Origin: Astropecten irregularis
Taxonomy: Eukaryota > Echinodermata > Asteroidea > Paxillosida > Astropectinidae
Assembly: GCA_963971285.1 (NCBI GenBank)
Contig: OZ020250.1
Span: forward strand, 14,430,499 to 14,494,498
Reading direction: 5' to 3'
Length of the DNA stretch: 64,000 bases
Part shown: one piece after another, positions 22,549 to 34,664 of the stretch
How the letters are laid out: each line of letters opens with the position of its first letter
Position numbering within the stretch: position 1 is the first letter of the stretch
Translations under genes and position numbers: made by a program
The notes under the pieces: generated by a model
What the model was told of the DNA's origin: nothing
The model's input: only the letters and a program-made list of their open reading frames with translations
Database searches by the model: none

Positions 22549-23240
22549 TTCATTGAATCTGTAAATTTGATTTCATGCGTGAAATTCAATGCATTAGGTT
22601 TTTCTGACCTGCACCGCATTAACCCAAAGATGCGCCTATACATGTAGCTATCTGTGAAAATCCCACCAAGCAAACATTTGGTGACGCAGTGTACATTTCG
22701 TGCTCGTGTAAATATTATTACGTCAGTAAAAATCAGTCCCAGAGAAGAAAAAAAAACACAAGTGGCCAGTTCTTGCTTGTGATAATAGCAGGACAAGGTT
22801 GCCGCGGCAGGAATACAGTACGTAAACAGGAACGGGCGGTATACGGCGTACGGTACGTACCTTTGATCTGCTGCGAGGATTTTGTTCTGTTTTGTTTGGA
22901 CTTCGCAGGAGCAGGCAAGGTCAAACGCATATAACAGTGTAATTATTGACGAAAAAGAAGAAGTGAAAAAATAACTAGACATTGTTGCCCATCGGCCGTG
23001 TTTTTATTGATTCCACTTAGGCGATGTTTAATAGCAACAACGAGATGCAGAAATGTTGTATTGTTTTTCCCTTTATTTTCATTTTTCTTCTTCTGATTTT
23101 TTTTTCGTTCGAGTCTTTAACCACCTTGACTCGAATTTCTAGTCTTACTTATTCGATAATGATCAATCTAGGCCAGTGAATATGCATGCATGAAGGATGG
23201 GTTGAAGGACTGTATATATCGGGCATATAGTGTGGCTACT
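22549..23240. other. Gene-free stretch
   Basis: No gene or recognised repeat. Confidence 0.3.
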
Positions 23241-23571
23241 GGCAGTATATCATACTTTGGTTTTAGTGAAAGAAAATGCAGATTCGCAGGCAAAAATACC
23301 AAGGAAGATACAGTAACAGTCATATGTGAAATTTCCAGTCCCATTCGGTGCCCACTTTTTGAGAAAATAGTGAAAAACACCTATGGTATTTTAAGAATAT
23401 TCTCACTGTTGTCAACGGGTTTTACACTTTTCTGGATAAATACAGCATTTCAGGCAGAAACATTTCAACAGTATGTTTCTACCATCACCATCTTTATACT
23501 CTGTAAGGATATAGGTAAATCCTTCAAGATTTATGTTTCGGTATATTACCAAAGTATGATAGTACCTTTAA
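23241..23571. mobile_element. TTAA MITE type I, worn left end
   Basis: Right end intact with TTAA at 23568..23571; internal sequence diverged in the centre. Confidence 0.8.
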
Positions 23572-23635
23572 GCGGCTGCCCGGAATTCTGTTCGCCGGCT
23601 ATGGGTCATTTTTCATATTCAGGCATTATATTCAT

Positions 23636-23893
23636 CTGGGCCCAGATTCATGGGTCTGCTTTCTGCGGAATTCAGCACTTATGATTCTGGTTCTTCGCTA
23701 TTCTGTGCCGAATTATAATAAGGCTATAGGCGAGTATAAAGAGAGAAATCTTATATTTATAAGATGAACTACGCACGCGAATAACTAACAATTCCTCCCC
23801 AAACCATGAAATAAGTTCTGGTAAGCACATAATTAATTCTCTGCTTCCGGTAAGCGCCGATTCTATACGCTTATGTGCTAAGCAAATCCATGG
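23636..23893. mobile_element. Diverged C/D-like TIR element
   Basis: Left CAGATTCATGGGTCTGCTT and right AAGCAAATCCATGG with CAGCACTTATG/CTTATGTGCTAAG inverted inside. Related in layout to the C family but not in detail. Confidence 0.5.
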
Positions 23894-24687
23894 AAATAAA
23901 ACTTGTCTTATTATGCTACATTTTGTGGACATTGAATATGTGGTTCCATTGTGGAATAAATGGAATTTTTTTCAGTCGAGCCCCATGACGTGAAGGTATT
24001 CTTGTATCAGTTTCTTAAGCCCATAGAGCACTGTCCATGTTTGGTCACAATCGAATAATTAAAAAAAAAAAATGCGATATCAAACACAACGGGCACGGTC
24101 GTGATAGTCTAAAATGGCCCAACGTATACGCACAGGAAGGGTTAAAAAAAATGGAGAAAAACACGGCCGTTTAATCCTATTAGTCCCAAACAAATTGAAA
24201 TTCCGTTATTGCCTACTTAATGTAGCAATAATGGGTAGCAAGGGGATAGACCCCTATAGCTTAACAATCCAATACGAATGTCGTAAAAGCTGACATTTAA
24301 AAAAAACGGACCTGGCTATCTGTACATAATAGCAAATCCTCAAAATGTCCGATCAAAATATTTTACTGCCATACGGGATGTTGGTATTATTACAAACCAG
24401 CATGTATAGGCTGTTTGATAGCGTGATAGCCTCAATAACTGTTAATTGGAAGAAAAGCAATTTTGAGCTCAACTTCAAGGCGAGCGTTTTGATTTCAATT
24501 GCCATGGATGAAACGATTAACGAGCCTATTATATCGGGGTTTCAAAAGGGTGTAAAATATCAAAGCACTTTTATATGACGATGCCCGACCATTGTGGAGT
24601 TTAAGGCCAATTAACGGGGGAGGTCTTCAAAAGAGGAAAGCAAAAAAAGTTGGTCTCCTCTGTCCATAGAAATACGAGACCGATATT
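23894..24687. other. Gene-free stretch
   Basis: An open frame at 24345..24578 has no recognisable domain. Otherwise AT-rich sequence. Confidence 0.3.
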
Positions 24688-24804
24688 GGGCCTGTTTGTT
24701 TCACGCAAAGGATCCGATATTTTGGGATCCACCTCCTATGCAGGGTACGCTAAAATGGGATCCGGATCCGGATCCGCAGGATTCGTCATAACACACACAG
24801 GCCC
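24688..24804. mobile_element. H-family Harbinger-like MITE
   Basis: Ends GGGCCTGTTTGTTT and CACACAGGCCC, inner GGATCC repeats (GGATCCGGATCCGGATCCG). Same family, opposite orientation, as the copy inside the satellite at 32581. Confidence 0.8.
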
Positions 24805-24892
24805 TTTGTAAAAGGGTAACTTAAAGGAATACTGGCACGTAAAAGTTGGTATGAAAATTGGCGATTTTGTAATGAATATAAATATTGGGGAT

Positions 24893-25205
24893 GGAGTCGG
24901 TGAGCTAGGGTAGGCTGGGCTGAGATTGGCTGGGGTGGGTATGGTGGGATGGTGGAGTGGGATGGCGGGTGGACTTAGGTGGGATGGGGTGGATTTGGGT
25001 GGGCTGGGGTGGGCTCGACTGGACTGGGGAGGACTGGGCTGGGCTTAGCTGGGTTGGGCTGGACTGGGCTATAATTATGCTTAGTTGGGCTGGGCTGGGC
25101 TGGGCTGAGGTTGACTGGGCTTGGCAAGGGTCACCTGGACTGCTTCGGCATGGCGGGGCCGTGGTGAGCTGGGCCAGGCTCGGCTATAGAACAGACTTGG
25201 CAAAT
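24893..25205. repeat. G-rich degenerate array (TGGGC/TGGAC units)
   Basis: Five-base units varying around GGGCT, GGACT and GGGAT for about 310 bp; strong strand asymmetry (G and T on plus). The open frame through it is a Trp/Gly repeat with no domain. Confidence 0.8.
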
Positions 25206-27381
25206 GGCTTTGGATTGGCTTCTCTCGGTTTGGCTAACAAGGTGATAAGGGTGTGGTGTACAAAGTCCTCTCTATACAACCTTTGCGTACTGATCCACTT
25301 CAATCACTTCGACGTGCCAGCAAAATGAAGCTTCGCTCTTTTGTGTTACCCTTCAAGGAAAAAGATGTAGTTACATGTAGTTACTCTACATCTCCACACC
25401 TTTATTCCCCATGCACCATGGGCATGCAGTACAGTATAGGCCAATAATACCAGCATAAACAATGAATGTATAATTCCTGCTGTTTGATCGAAATGGAAGC
25501 ACGATCTAGAATTTGAAAACATTCGTTTTGGTCCGGTATATAATATTTGCCAACAAGAAGCTGTTATCTAAACTTCTGGATTGGTACATATTATGACAAC
25601 CTCCTGTAAATATAGGCGTACCTTTCTTTGCTCATGGCTGTGACAATAAATCGTTTAGAGACAAGAGAAATACCTTGTACACACCAATCGGCCATAAATG
25701 GTTGCTGTGTATAAAATATACCTGCGTGTGTATACGTTTTGTGTTTGCCATTTGACGCATTTCCATTTCCATGCACATGCAGATCTTGCCTTGAATTGCC
25801 GTCGCATTCTTCACCTTTTGTTTTTGATGTTTAAACAAAGACTCGTATACAACTCTTCGTAATGAGACGAGAATGTATCACAGTATGATGGTAACAGGCC
25901 CCGTTCCCGTCTTCACCTAGTGTGTGGAGGAATCTTATAGCCGCCCTTCCCATCGACTTAATTGCCCCAGTCGTAAATTTAGCCTTGACATTTTCTCCAT
26001 TACCCAAAATAAGAAACGTAACCTCCTATTTTCGACCGGCGGAATTCTGCAGGTTGACGCACCGTGCTGTGCGCGGGAAAAAACTTAGGTCCAGGCGCGG
26101 TTCTAGAGCCAATACTTTATCTATTGAATTTTTTTGGGGGTGGGGGCTAGAAGACTAACATTTTGGGGGGCTAGACCCTTCGCACGTGACGTCATCTTCT
26201 AACATTCGCTTCTGCTGTCTTATCATATGTGTAGAAAAACAACCTATAGCCCCCCACAGCGCGTTTTTAAAGTAATTGGCGCGTATGATAACTGAAAAGA
26301 TCCAGTATTTTCCCAATTGCCAGCATTTTTTTTTTATTAAATGTTTTTTTTGGGGGGCGGTGCTAGACAAAAGTTGGGGGGGGGGGGGGCTACAGCCCAG
26401 TAGAACCGCCCATGCTTAGGTACCTGTTTTGGGTGGTTTTGTTTGTTGCGTTTAGAAGCCAAAGAATATAGCGACAGCTACCGCGTGTTTTAGTGTAGAG
26501 GGTATGTCCACGTCACATCTAGGAGAACTTTCGTTTGTTGTTGGTGATTTCATTTTTTTTATCGGAGGCACTGAGCCCGATAGCGGGCACTTGGGAGGGC
26601 CGTCCTTACGGCAAGATTTGGCTAACTCGATTTTTCCAGCAATTGCTCTCGCCCCTGTGCGGTAATTATGTCACCCTAGGACGGAATTCTTGGCACAACA
26701 ATAAATCCCCGCGCATTCATTAGATGCCATGTGATTCCCCTGCCTCTTTGATATTTGATTTGGGGAGACTTTAAGGCCCTAGCTGTAGATTCTTGTTTTA
26801 TAATAAGAAAGACCAAAGCAGTTTAGATACTGTATATTAGCTGCATGCAGCGCTCTTTGAGGTATTATGTGGACAAAAAAATGAGCTTAATAGAATTAGA
26901 ATGGCTTTGGAGAGTCCGACTCAAAATGTCAGGTTTTTTGTTTTCGGCGTGCAAAGCAGGCACCGCCGGCCGGGGACCAAGACGAATTACACGGTGTTGC
27001 TCACGACACATACGCGGGCAGTTTACCGTGGATCCTACCCATCAATCAGCGCAGTGAAACATCACTATATTAATACACACACATTCTCGCACGACCGGGT
27101 CAGGCTTAATAATACCGTGTTTCAAATTCTCCAATATATCTCAGCTAAAGAAGGAAAAAACTGAAAACCGAAATATAAATTGCAAAAGCTTTAGAGAGAT
27201 TTGAGCCCTGCGGAAGGACTTAAGTCGATATAGGCTTGTTGGTATTTTGCTGGCAAGGACGTCGGAATAATTTAAATTTGTGCGTTACTCACATGGGAAC
27301 TATCCGTTTAAGTAATCTTCAAGGTTTTTCCCGCCAAAAATCACCAGGTCTGATACAAAACGTGCATCCTGCTAATCATCC
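25206..27381. other. Gene-free stretch
   Basis: About 2.2 kb without a recognised gene or repeat family, apart from short G runs at 26342..26390. Open frames of 60 to 90 codons lack domains. Confidence 0.35.
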
Positions 27382-27747
27382 TTAAGGATATAATACATGA
27401 TTGGTAAATGTCACAGAACAGCATTCACACCGTCTAATCCAGCATGTACATGGAATGATAAACCTGTGAAAGTTTGAGCTCAATCGGACATCTGGATCAC
27501 GAGAAAATAGCGAAAAACCCGACTCAATTTTGTTCATAAAACATGAAGAACGTTTTTTGTCTTATACCATGAGATCAAAACTGTTTTCGGTCTTTGTTTG
27601 ACAAATTTCTGGATAAATATACCATTTCAGGCGGAAATATTTTAACGGTATGTTTCTTCCAGCACCATCTTCATACCCTGAAAGTTTGGCGTAAATCTGG
27701 GAACATTTCTGTTTGGGTATGTTACCAATCCTGTACTGTACATTTAA
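27382..27747. mobile_element. TTAA MITE type II
   Basis: TTAA at 27382..27385 and 27744..27747; complete. Confidence 0.87.
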
Positions 27748-27844
27748 CGCAATTGTCACTTTGAGGATAAAACCAATGGTCTTGTAGTTTTAGGGTGATA
27801 GGTATACATTTTAGGCTCATTGGGCCTAATACATTGTGTGATAG

Positions 27845-28302
27845 TTAAATCTATAGTAGACGATTGGTAAAGGTAACAGAACAGCTGCAGATATGTTAAT
27901 AATTTGATTTATCATGGAATAAAAACAAACCTGCGAAATTTGCAGCTCATTTGATCATAGGAAACCGTCGAAAAACCCGATTGTGCGGTAATTGAAATTA
28001 TGTGGTTTTGTTTTCTGTCTTTTGTTTTACTCATTCTGGATAATATGAAAACAGCATTTTCAGGCAGAAGAATTCTAACTGTATATTTGTATCATCAAGT
28101 ACATCTCTATACTCTGTAAGTTACAGGTAAATCTGTGAACATTGTTTTGATTTGTTATACGTTTGTTACCAATCCTGTGCCCGATTTCACGAAACTTTAC
28201 GCAGTTGCGTAAGTCCACTTACGCCACGAAATTTGTGGCGTAAGTAGACTTATGCAACTGCGTAAAGTTTCGTGAAATCGACTGCTGTACTGTACGTCTA
28301 AA
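27845..28302. mobile_element. TTAA MITE type II (subtype b) interrupted by a palindrome
   Basis: Left TTAA at 27845..27848; right end worn to CTAA. The terminus CAATCCTGTACTGTAC is split after CAATCCTG by the 106-bp insert at 28178..28283. Confidence 0.82.
28178..28283. mobile_element. G-family palindromic element with CTG target duplication
   Basis: Arms run from CGATTTCACGAAACTTTACG to its inverted copy, nearly perfect, around a short loop near 28229. CTG precedes and follows; removing the element and one CTG restores the type II terminus exactly. Confidence 0.85.
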
Positions 28303-28826
28303 GGGCAATTTTGGAAGACGTTCACGCGGAGCCCTTTGCACAATGCAAGATATTCCGAAAACTCGCTCCCACCTTCCTAGTCTCGAATCCATCTTTCTAC
28401 ACCAAAGTTTGGGACCACTCGGAACAAATCTCATTTGCAAAAGTGTAAACATGACAATAAACATCAGGGGGACTCTGAAATGGCAACATAATTCGTGACA
28501 TTTCGCTTTTTTATGTCTGTAACAAATTCGGTCTCCTAAGTCTGTATGCATTAACTCATGCGCATGTATGGAACTGTATGGTTGTTTTATAAATTACTTT
28601 GAAAGAAATTAAAATTAAAACTGCTACACATTCGATCGTAAAGCTTTGCTTACGCCACTTTAACAATGTATATGGCTTGAATTTTCCTGTACGTTTCTAT
28701 ATGAGAGAAATTAGCAGTATATGAAGTGACTTTATTCCGCTTATCACCACTATTTATTCTTAGCACTGTTCTTAATTAAGTGCGCAGCGCTTCATTTGTT
28801 ATGCATGCAATCTGCACTTCATAAAT
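28303..28826. other. Gene-free stretch
   Basis: No gene or recognised repeat. Confidence 0.3.
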
Positions 28827-29190
28827 TTAAAGGCATAGTACATGATTGGTAACGTACCCAAACAGAAATGTTCACAGATTCACGTGTAACTTTCAGTGTA
28901 TGAAGATGGTGCTGGTAGAAACATACCGTTAAAATATTATTTCCGCACGAAACGGTGTATTTATCCAGAAATGAGTCAAACAAAGACGGAAAACTGTTTT
29001 GATCTCGGGGTAAGATCAAAACCATTCTTCATGTTTTATAAGAAAAACGGAGTCGGGTTTTCGCTATATTTTCTCGTGACTCAGATATCCGACTGAGCTC
29101 AAATTTTCACAGGTTTATAATTTCATGTACATGTTTGATCAGACAAAGTGTGAGTGCTGTTATGAGACCTTCACCTTCACCTACCTTTAA
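28827..29190. mobile_element. TTAA MITE type II, reverse orientation
   Basis: TTAA at 28827..28830 and 29187..29190. The distal end carries CTTCACCTTCACCTACCT instead of the usual terminus. Confidence 0.82.
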
Positions 29191-29737
29191 CTTATTACAC
29201 TGCTTCGATGCTCAAAGACACATCGCATATAATACAATTCCTATACAGAAAAAAACAAGAACGGAATGGACACGAACATATGGCCGATTCCTTACAGAAT
29301 CCCACTGGGGGACGTTATCTTCTTGTTCTGACGGAGCAATTCCACTCCTTGGAATTGTCTGGATGCGAAAATCCGTACGGCTCTCATTCTGCGCAAGCAT
29401 TTTGTGGAGTCTTCTATAACGCTTGTAGTTCAAACGGAAAGCAGTATGGAGGTGATGTCCTTCGTGCGCGCTTATGGCATAGGATTACATGGATACTGTG
29501 AATAGAACCAGCTAGGATTCAGACCAAATGGTTTCCTGTTTGTCAATTGTCAGGGAAGCATCCAATGGTAAGGCATTCAATCAAAACACTTAGAAGGAGT
29601 ACAAAACATGAGGAAGTGTACAGTTCTTCGGACACTAGGGACAGACAACCAAACTAAAAGACGGACAATTGATTCCATTTGACCTGGATCCTAGCCAAAC
29701 AAGGCAAATCATTCTGAACATTATACCAAAACGAGAT
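29191..29737. other. Gene-free stretch
   Basis: Overlapping open frames at 29208..29501 have no recognisable domain. Confidence 0.3.
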
Positions 29738-30162
29738 TTGATACAAGTAATAAACTTGCTGCAAACTGGGGCCAATTTCATAAAACTGTTAAGCACACAA
29801 ATTTGCTAAGCATGACATTTCTGTCTTAATAAAAACAGGGTTAACAACCAAATGTCCACGTGTTGTGTATCACTTGTGATTGTTCTTTGGCTGTTGTTCG
29901 CTGACCATGAATATCAAATGGCATTTTCAATGGTGGTTTGTTTTATTGGGAGAGACCTTTTTGTGCTAAGCAAACTTTTGTGCTTAACAGTTTTATGGAA
30001 ATTTGGTCCCAGCTCATCGGCCAAAATAATGACCTGAAATCTATAAAATGCTTGGAGTTATAGGAGGGCCTGACGCGTTTCGGTCATAGCAGGATCTTTT
30101 AGCCTTTGAGAAAGATCCTGCTAGTATCGAAACGCGCCAGGCCCTTCTATAACTCCAAGCAA
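29738..30162. repeat. K-family element with hairpin, interrupted by a C-family MITE
   Basis: Body: ACAAGTAATAAACTTGCTGC, then CCAAAATAATGACCTGAAAT, then inverted arms from 30051 to 30161. Each arm has the GATCCTGC hairpin strand, GAAAC, GCGCC or GCGTT and AGGCC. The C-family copy at 29768..30010 sits between GCAAACTG and CTCATC. Confidence 0.8.
29768..30010. mobile_element. C-family MITE nested in K element
   Basis: CTG on the left, CAG on the right. The uninterrupted K sequence at 41320 and 38306 reads AACTGCTCATCAGCC, which fixes the insertion point. Confidence 0.85.
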
Positions 30163-30252
30163 ACAAGATTTGATGAAAATGACAGCAAATGAAGTACATT
30201 CATCCTGTAAGCTGTCATTATTATTATTTTTTTGGCAAGTTGAGTTTTTGGG

Positions 30253-30617
30253 TTAAAGGTAATATCATACTTTGGTTTTTATCACAGAAATACAGATTCA
30301 TGGGCAAAAATATCAAGACAGATACAGTAACGGTCATCTGTGAAAATTCCAGTCCCATACGGTGCCCACTTTTTGAAAAAATCGTGAAAAACAGCCACAG
30401 TATTTCTTAAGTCTTTTCTCTTTTATGTTTTATCTTTTAAAAAATCAAAAAGATTTTCGGTCGTTGTTTTACTCATTTCTGGATAAATAAACCATTTCAG
30501 GCGGAAACATTTTAACGGTAGGTTTCTACTAGCATCATTTTCATACCCTGAAAGTTATACGTAAATCTGTGAACATTTCTGTTTTGGTCTCTTACCAAAG
30601 TATGATACTACCTTTAA
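30253..30617. mobile_element. TTAA MITE type I
   Basis: TTAA at 30253..30256 and 30614..30617; complete and well preserved. Confidence 0.9.
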
Positions 30618-32521
30618 GTTTCATTATGGCACATTCCATAACTGAAGTTGTCGCCCCGTTTTTATCAAAGTAACTGCAACTTAACATAGAAACTGATGAC
30701 TGTATGAGAGAAAGTAACATTTTTAGGCTAACCAGCACATGCACAGGTTAAATAAGGCGAGTTAGACGCCAGGATTAAATTTGAGCGAAAAACACCCCAA
30801 AATGCTCACATCTAATCTTAAAATTTCTTTATGCCACATTCCATAACTGATGCATAAGAAATCGCGATGGCACCCAATGTTCATTTTCTCCGGTCAGTGA
30901 GCCAGTTTTTCACCCTGAAATCATCCCAAACTCCCTTGGGAATATTATACCTAGGCGGCCTACAGCGCACAAAGGTTAATGAAACACGTATACTGCAGCT
31001 ATCTCTATCATCACAGATGCATTTTACATTTAACTCCACTATAGCATGGACAGAGCAATGTTGAAGCAATAACCGCGTGCATTGGCTTAGAAACGCCAGC
31101 ACTGATACCGTCATCTGCTTCGGTTCGAACTCACAACCCGTGGAATCGTCACACATTCAAGATGTTTGAGTTTGACACAGCGCACCGTCATACCACTCAA
31201 CCACAACACTTCACTGTAATAACGTTAAAAAACACTCCCCAAAACAAACAAATCATTTTGCTAGTTGGAAAACCTCATGTAACAAACTGCATGCTCGATG
31301 GAGTGGTCACTGTGCATGTAATTATATGGCTTGATACATAACAAGTTCATTTGCATATGTAGAATCAAATATTGACAGGGATGTATATAATGTGGTGGTG
31401 GTCCATGTATATGTATACGTATTAATACACTAAGCGGTAAGGTTAATAGATGCGCCTTTTACTGGCAATCAATTTGCATTTCAGATTCGCCGGGACCAGG
31501 CTCTTAATGGGTGGCCGTCTCTGCGCTGCCAAACGCGGCAGTTACAAAGCTAAAGCCACGCTATCTACCTCGCTGTATAAATTCACGGCCCTCCTATAGC
31601 ACCCGCGGATTAATTATAAAAATACATTTTGTGCAGAAGGAAAAAAAAAAATACAAGGCGATGAAGGCGGATGACATCATCAAGATGGTCTTTCTCTTGT
31701 GGCGAGAGCTTAGACTTACAGCCAATCCTGGCGTAGCAGAGCAGTAACGTCATTGTTTCAGCTTGCCTTTACCCCCACGGGATTTTATACTTAACGGTTG
31801 GAAGTCCACGTCAAAAGGCTCATACCCGTTGGTGGAGCAGAGCAGTCGGCATTGGTGGATCGTGTATACTACTGGCGTGGCTTATACATACATGCACGGA
31901 GACCGGATCAGTAACTACAACGCAGGCCGTATATACGCTAAATCATCGCCCGGTGTTCTTTTATTTTTTTGTGGACAGCTCGCTGTGGGGCGAGTCTTTA
32001 CTGTACTTATAGTGTTAAAACCCTCCGAACACATCGCAGGAACAACATGTCATCTAAGCCAGCTTGATAATCGCTTGTGACCCATCTTACCTGGGAAACA
32101 GAGCCGTTAATCCTACCCTCGTCGTTCCTTGCCGTTACCAGGCCGGAGTGCCAGCGATACCGGGGTAAGTTTCATATTTCCCCCCTCTCTCTATAATCAT
32201 ATATCTTACTCCCCTTCCCCCACGCCATGTATAATGTACCCAGTTTTACACCCTGCCGATGCTAATGTAATTCCTACACCAATGTATTCTAATTTATCGA
32301 TTGGATTAAAATGAATAATTAGCTTTAATGCAAGAGAGAGAGCAAGCTGGGATGCCATGTGTACATGTCATGTCATTCCGACACTGGACACTGATATGTA
32401 ATTGTCACGTCTGGGCTCTAAGCCATACGATGACATGCTTTGAGCCACCGACCGGGATGCATGCACCCCTTGACGTACAAGGAGATAAAGAACTCCCCTG
32501 GGCTGTCGGTGAACACACCCA
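30618..32521. other. Gene-free stretch
   Basis: About 1.9 kb. A frame at 31763..32080 (+) is open but unrecognised. Nothing else supportable. Confidence 0.3.
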
Positions 32522-33329
32522 GTAAAATGTCTGATCAAATCAAGGGTTTTACACGCAAATATTTTAAAAACACCCAGTAAGGGCCTGTTTGTTTATAAAG
32601 AATCCTTCGGACCGGATCCCATTTTAGCGTACCCTGCATAGGAGGTGGATCCCAAAATATCGGATCCTGTGCGTTAAACAAACAGGCCCTAAGTGTCTAA
32701 TGAAATCAAGGATTGTACACGCAAAGATTAAAAAAAAATCACCCAGTAAGTGTCTGATCAAATCAAGGGTTTTACACACAAAGATTGTAAAAACACCCAG
32801 TAAATGTCTGATCAAATCAAGGGTTTTACACACAAAGATTGTAAAAACACCCAGTAAGTGTCTGATCAAATCAAGGGTCTTACACACGCAAAGATTTTGA
32901 AAACACCCAGTACGTGCCTGATCAAATCAAGGGTTTTACACGCAAAGATTGTAAAAACACCCAGTAAGTGTCTGATAAAATCAAGGGTTTTACACGCAAA
33001 GATTTTGAAAACACCCAGTACGTGCCTGATCAAATCAAGGGTTTTACACGCAAAGATTGTAAAAACACCCAGTAAGTGTCTGATCAAATCAAGGGTTTTA
33101 CACGCAAAGATTGTAAAAACACCCAGTAAGTGTCTGATAAAATCAAGGGTTTTACACGCACAGATTTTGAAAACACCCAGTATACGTGCCTGATCAAATC
33201 AAGGGTTTTACACGCAAAGATTTTGGAAACACCCAGTATGTGTCTGATCAAATCAAGGGTTTTACACGCAAATATTTTAAAAACACCCAGTAAATGTCTG
33301 ATCAAATCAAGCGTTTTACACGCAAAGAT
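32522..33329. repeat. 54-bp satellite, about 13 monomers
   Basis: Unit: TGTCTGATCAAATCAAGGG, TTTTACACGCAAAGATT, (T/G)TAAAAACACCCAGTAAG. Monomers alternate between GATTGTAAAAAC and GATTTTGAAAAC variants and between AAGTGTCTG and ACGTGCCTG, suggesting a two-monomer higher-order unit. Because 54 is divisible by three, both strands stay open; this is not a gene. Confidence 0.93.
32581..32689. mobile_element. H-family Harbinger-like MITE inside the satellite, TAA duplication
   Basis: Ends GGGCCTGTTTGTTTA and TAAACAAACAGGCCC, flanked by TAA (32578..32580 and 32690..32692). The neighbouring monomers show the empty site CAGTAAGTGTCTG. Confidence 0.92.
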
Positions 33330-33826
33330 ATGGATACAATTCTGCAGAATTTATTGAAAACAAGCATTTGAATCTTTCTGCGAACGGACAAACAAAGTTT
33401 ACAAGGCGAAACTAAATCTCGCGATTGTTTTCCTTATAATGACTCATTACACGGATGCTATTTTATGGTTTGCTGGCGAAAAGGTCTTGTAAAGAAGGAA
33501 CAAACGTATAAGTCAATATGTCATGGTTATCTCGGTAATCTTTGTGTTTATACCGTTGCCCACCTTGTATATTGTGTGTGTTGCCCTTCATAACGTTTAA
33601 TACCAAGCATAATTGCAAGTATTATACCGGTTGTCATGTAGAGGTATTTTGACCAAAGTCACGTTCTGCGGTGCGCGGGCGTCATCTTGGCAAAAACGGC
33701 CTTCTAGTTTCTCGATCCTTCGGAAGAAAAATGTTTTTTTCCCATACATTTTAACAGGAAAGAACTGATAATTTGGCTGAAACAACCATTATTCAAGACA
33801 GTTTTCCGTATGGCTGACAGAAACAT
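33330..33826. other. Gene-free stretch
   Basis: No gene or recognised repeat. Confidence 0.3.
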
Positions 33827-34326
33827 GGGGGTGCTGTGACCTAGTGGTCTGGCGTGTCGTACTCAAGATATTGATGTAAATCTATACGGATTGTGGGTTC
33901 GAATCCAGTCATGGGCTAGTGGCGCTTGCGTCATTGGGCAAGATGCTTTGTCACATATTGCTCCTCTTCACCCAGGTGTAAATGGTACCTGTGAGGGTAG
34001 AGATGATTTTGTGTGCTGGATTAGCCTCTGTGTGCCATACAGCGGGGCTGTATTTCCCAGGGAGTTGAGATGGTTTCAGGAATGTAGCCCAATGACAAGG
34101 GGTCGATTTTACTAAGCCCTGCGATCGATAGTAACTCGAGTTACGAAGGATAACCCATCGTATCCTACTTATCCCACGTAGAGTTTCAATGCATCGCAAA
34201 TCCTACGATTGATAGTAAGTTGCGATGAGTTTGGTGAAATCGACCCCAGGGATGATAGTAATACGCGCATAGAGACATCATTGATTGTGATTGTGCGCTA
34301 TACAGAAACGGTTATTATTATTATTG
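33827..34326 (+). mobile_element. tRNA-derived SINE with ATT tail, split by an E-family MITE
   Basis: A box TGACCTAGTGGT (33837..33848) and B box GGTTCGAATCC (33896..33906), then a core with GCAAGATGCTTTGTCACA and CTTCACCCAGGTGTAAATGG, then GTGCGCTATACAGAAACGG and an (ATT)n tail at 34311..34325. Length without the insert is about 350 bp, typical for such SINEs. The insert is at 34099..34248. Confidence 0.85.
34099..34248. repeat. E-family MITE nested in the SINE
   Basis: Complete: GGGGTCGATTTTACTAAG at the left, GGTGAAATCGACCCC at the right. Confidence 0.85.
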
Positions 34327-34606
34327 CCAAAAGGAATAACACTGTAGTCTGGGAAAGATTTCCAAACAGTTTCCTCAAGAATGCGAGAAACAAAAACGGA
34401 AAACACTGAGTACCCATGATCTAGGTATCCATTATCCCTTTCCAAGCATCCAATTTGTACGAATCTACTAAGAGAAAGGCCTCTTTAATTAGTCATGTAA
34501 TAATCGTTAGGGGACATTAGAGGCCGACAGTTCTGCATATCCACGGTGGAGAATCTTTAGTCCATAATGCAGGTCATCATTTGGACCTCACATAGCCTTA
34601 AAGTGT

Positions 34607-34663
34607 CGGTCACTTCACACGTAACGTCGTCGTCCTCATCCGAAACATGTATCACCTTTGATG
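34607..34663. repeat. Direct repeat left of the 34665 MITE
   Basis: GGTCACTTCACACGTAAC through ACATGTATCACCTTTG recurs at 35037..35092, on the other side of the MITE. Confidence 0.75.
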
Positions 34664-34664
34664 C

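Noticed and set aside
24957-25328. Trp/Gly-rich protein
   Set aside because: Translation of the G-rich TGGGC array.
32522-33329. CRISPR-like array
   Set aside because: Monomers are contiguous with no unique spacers, and the DNA is from an animal.
32624-33357. Repetitive proteins across the 54-bp array
   Set aside because: Open only because the repeat length is divisible by three; both strands are equally open.
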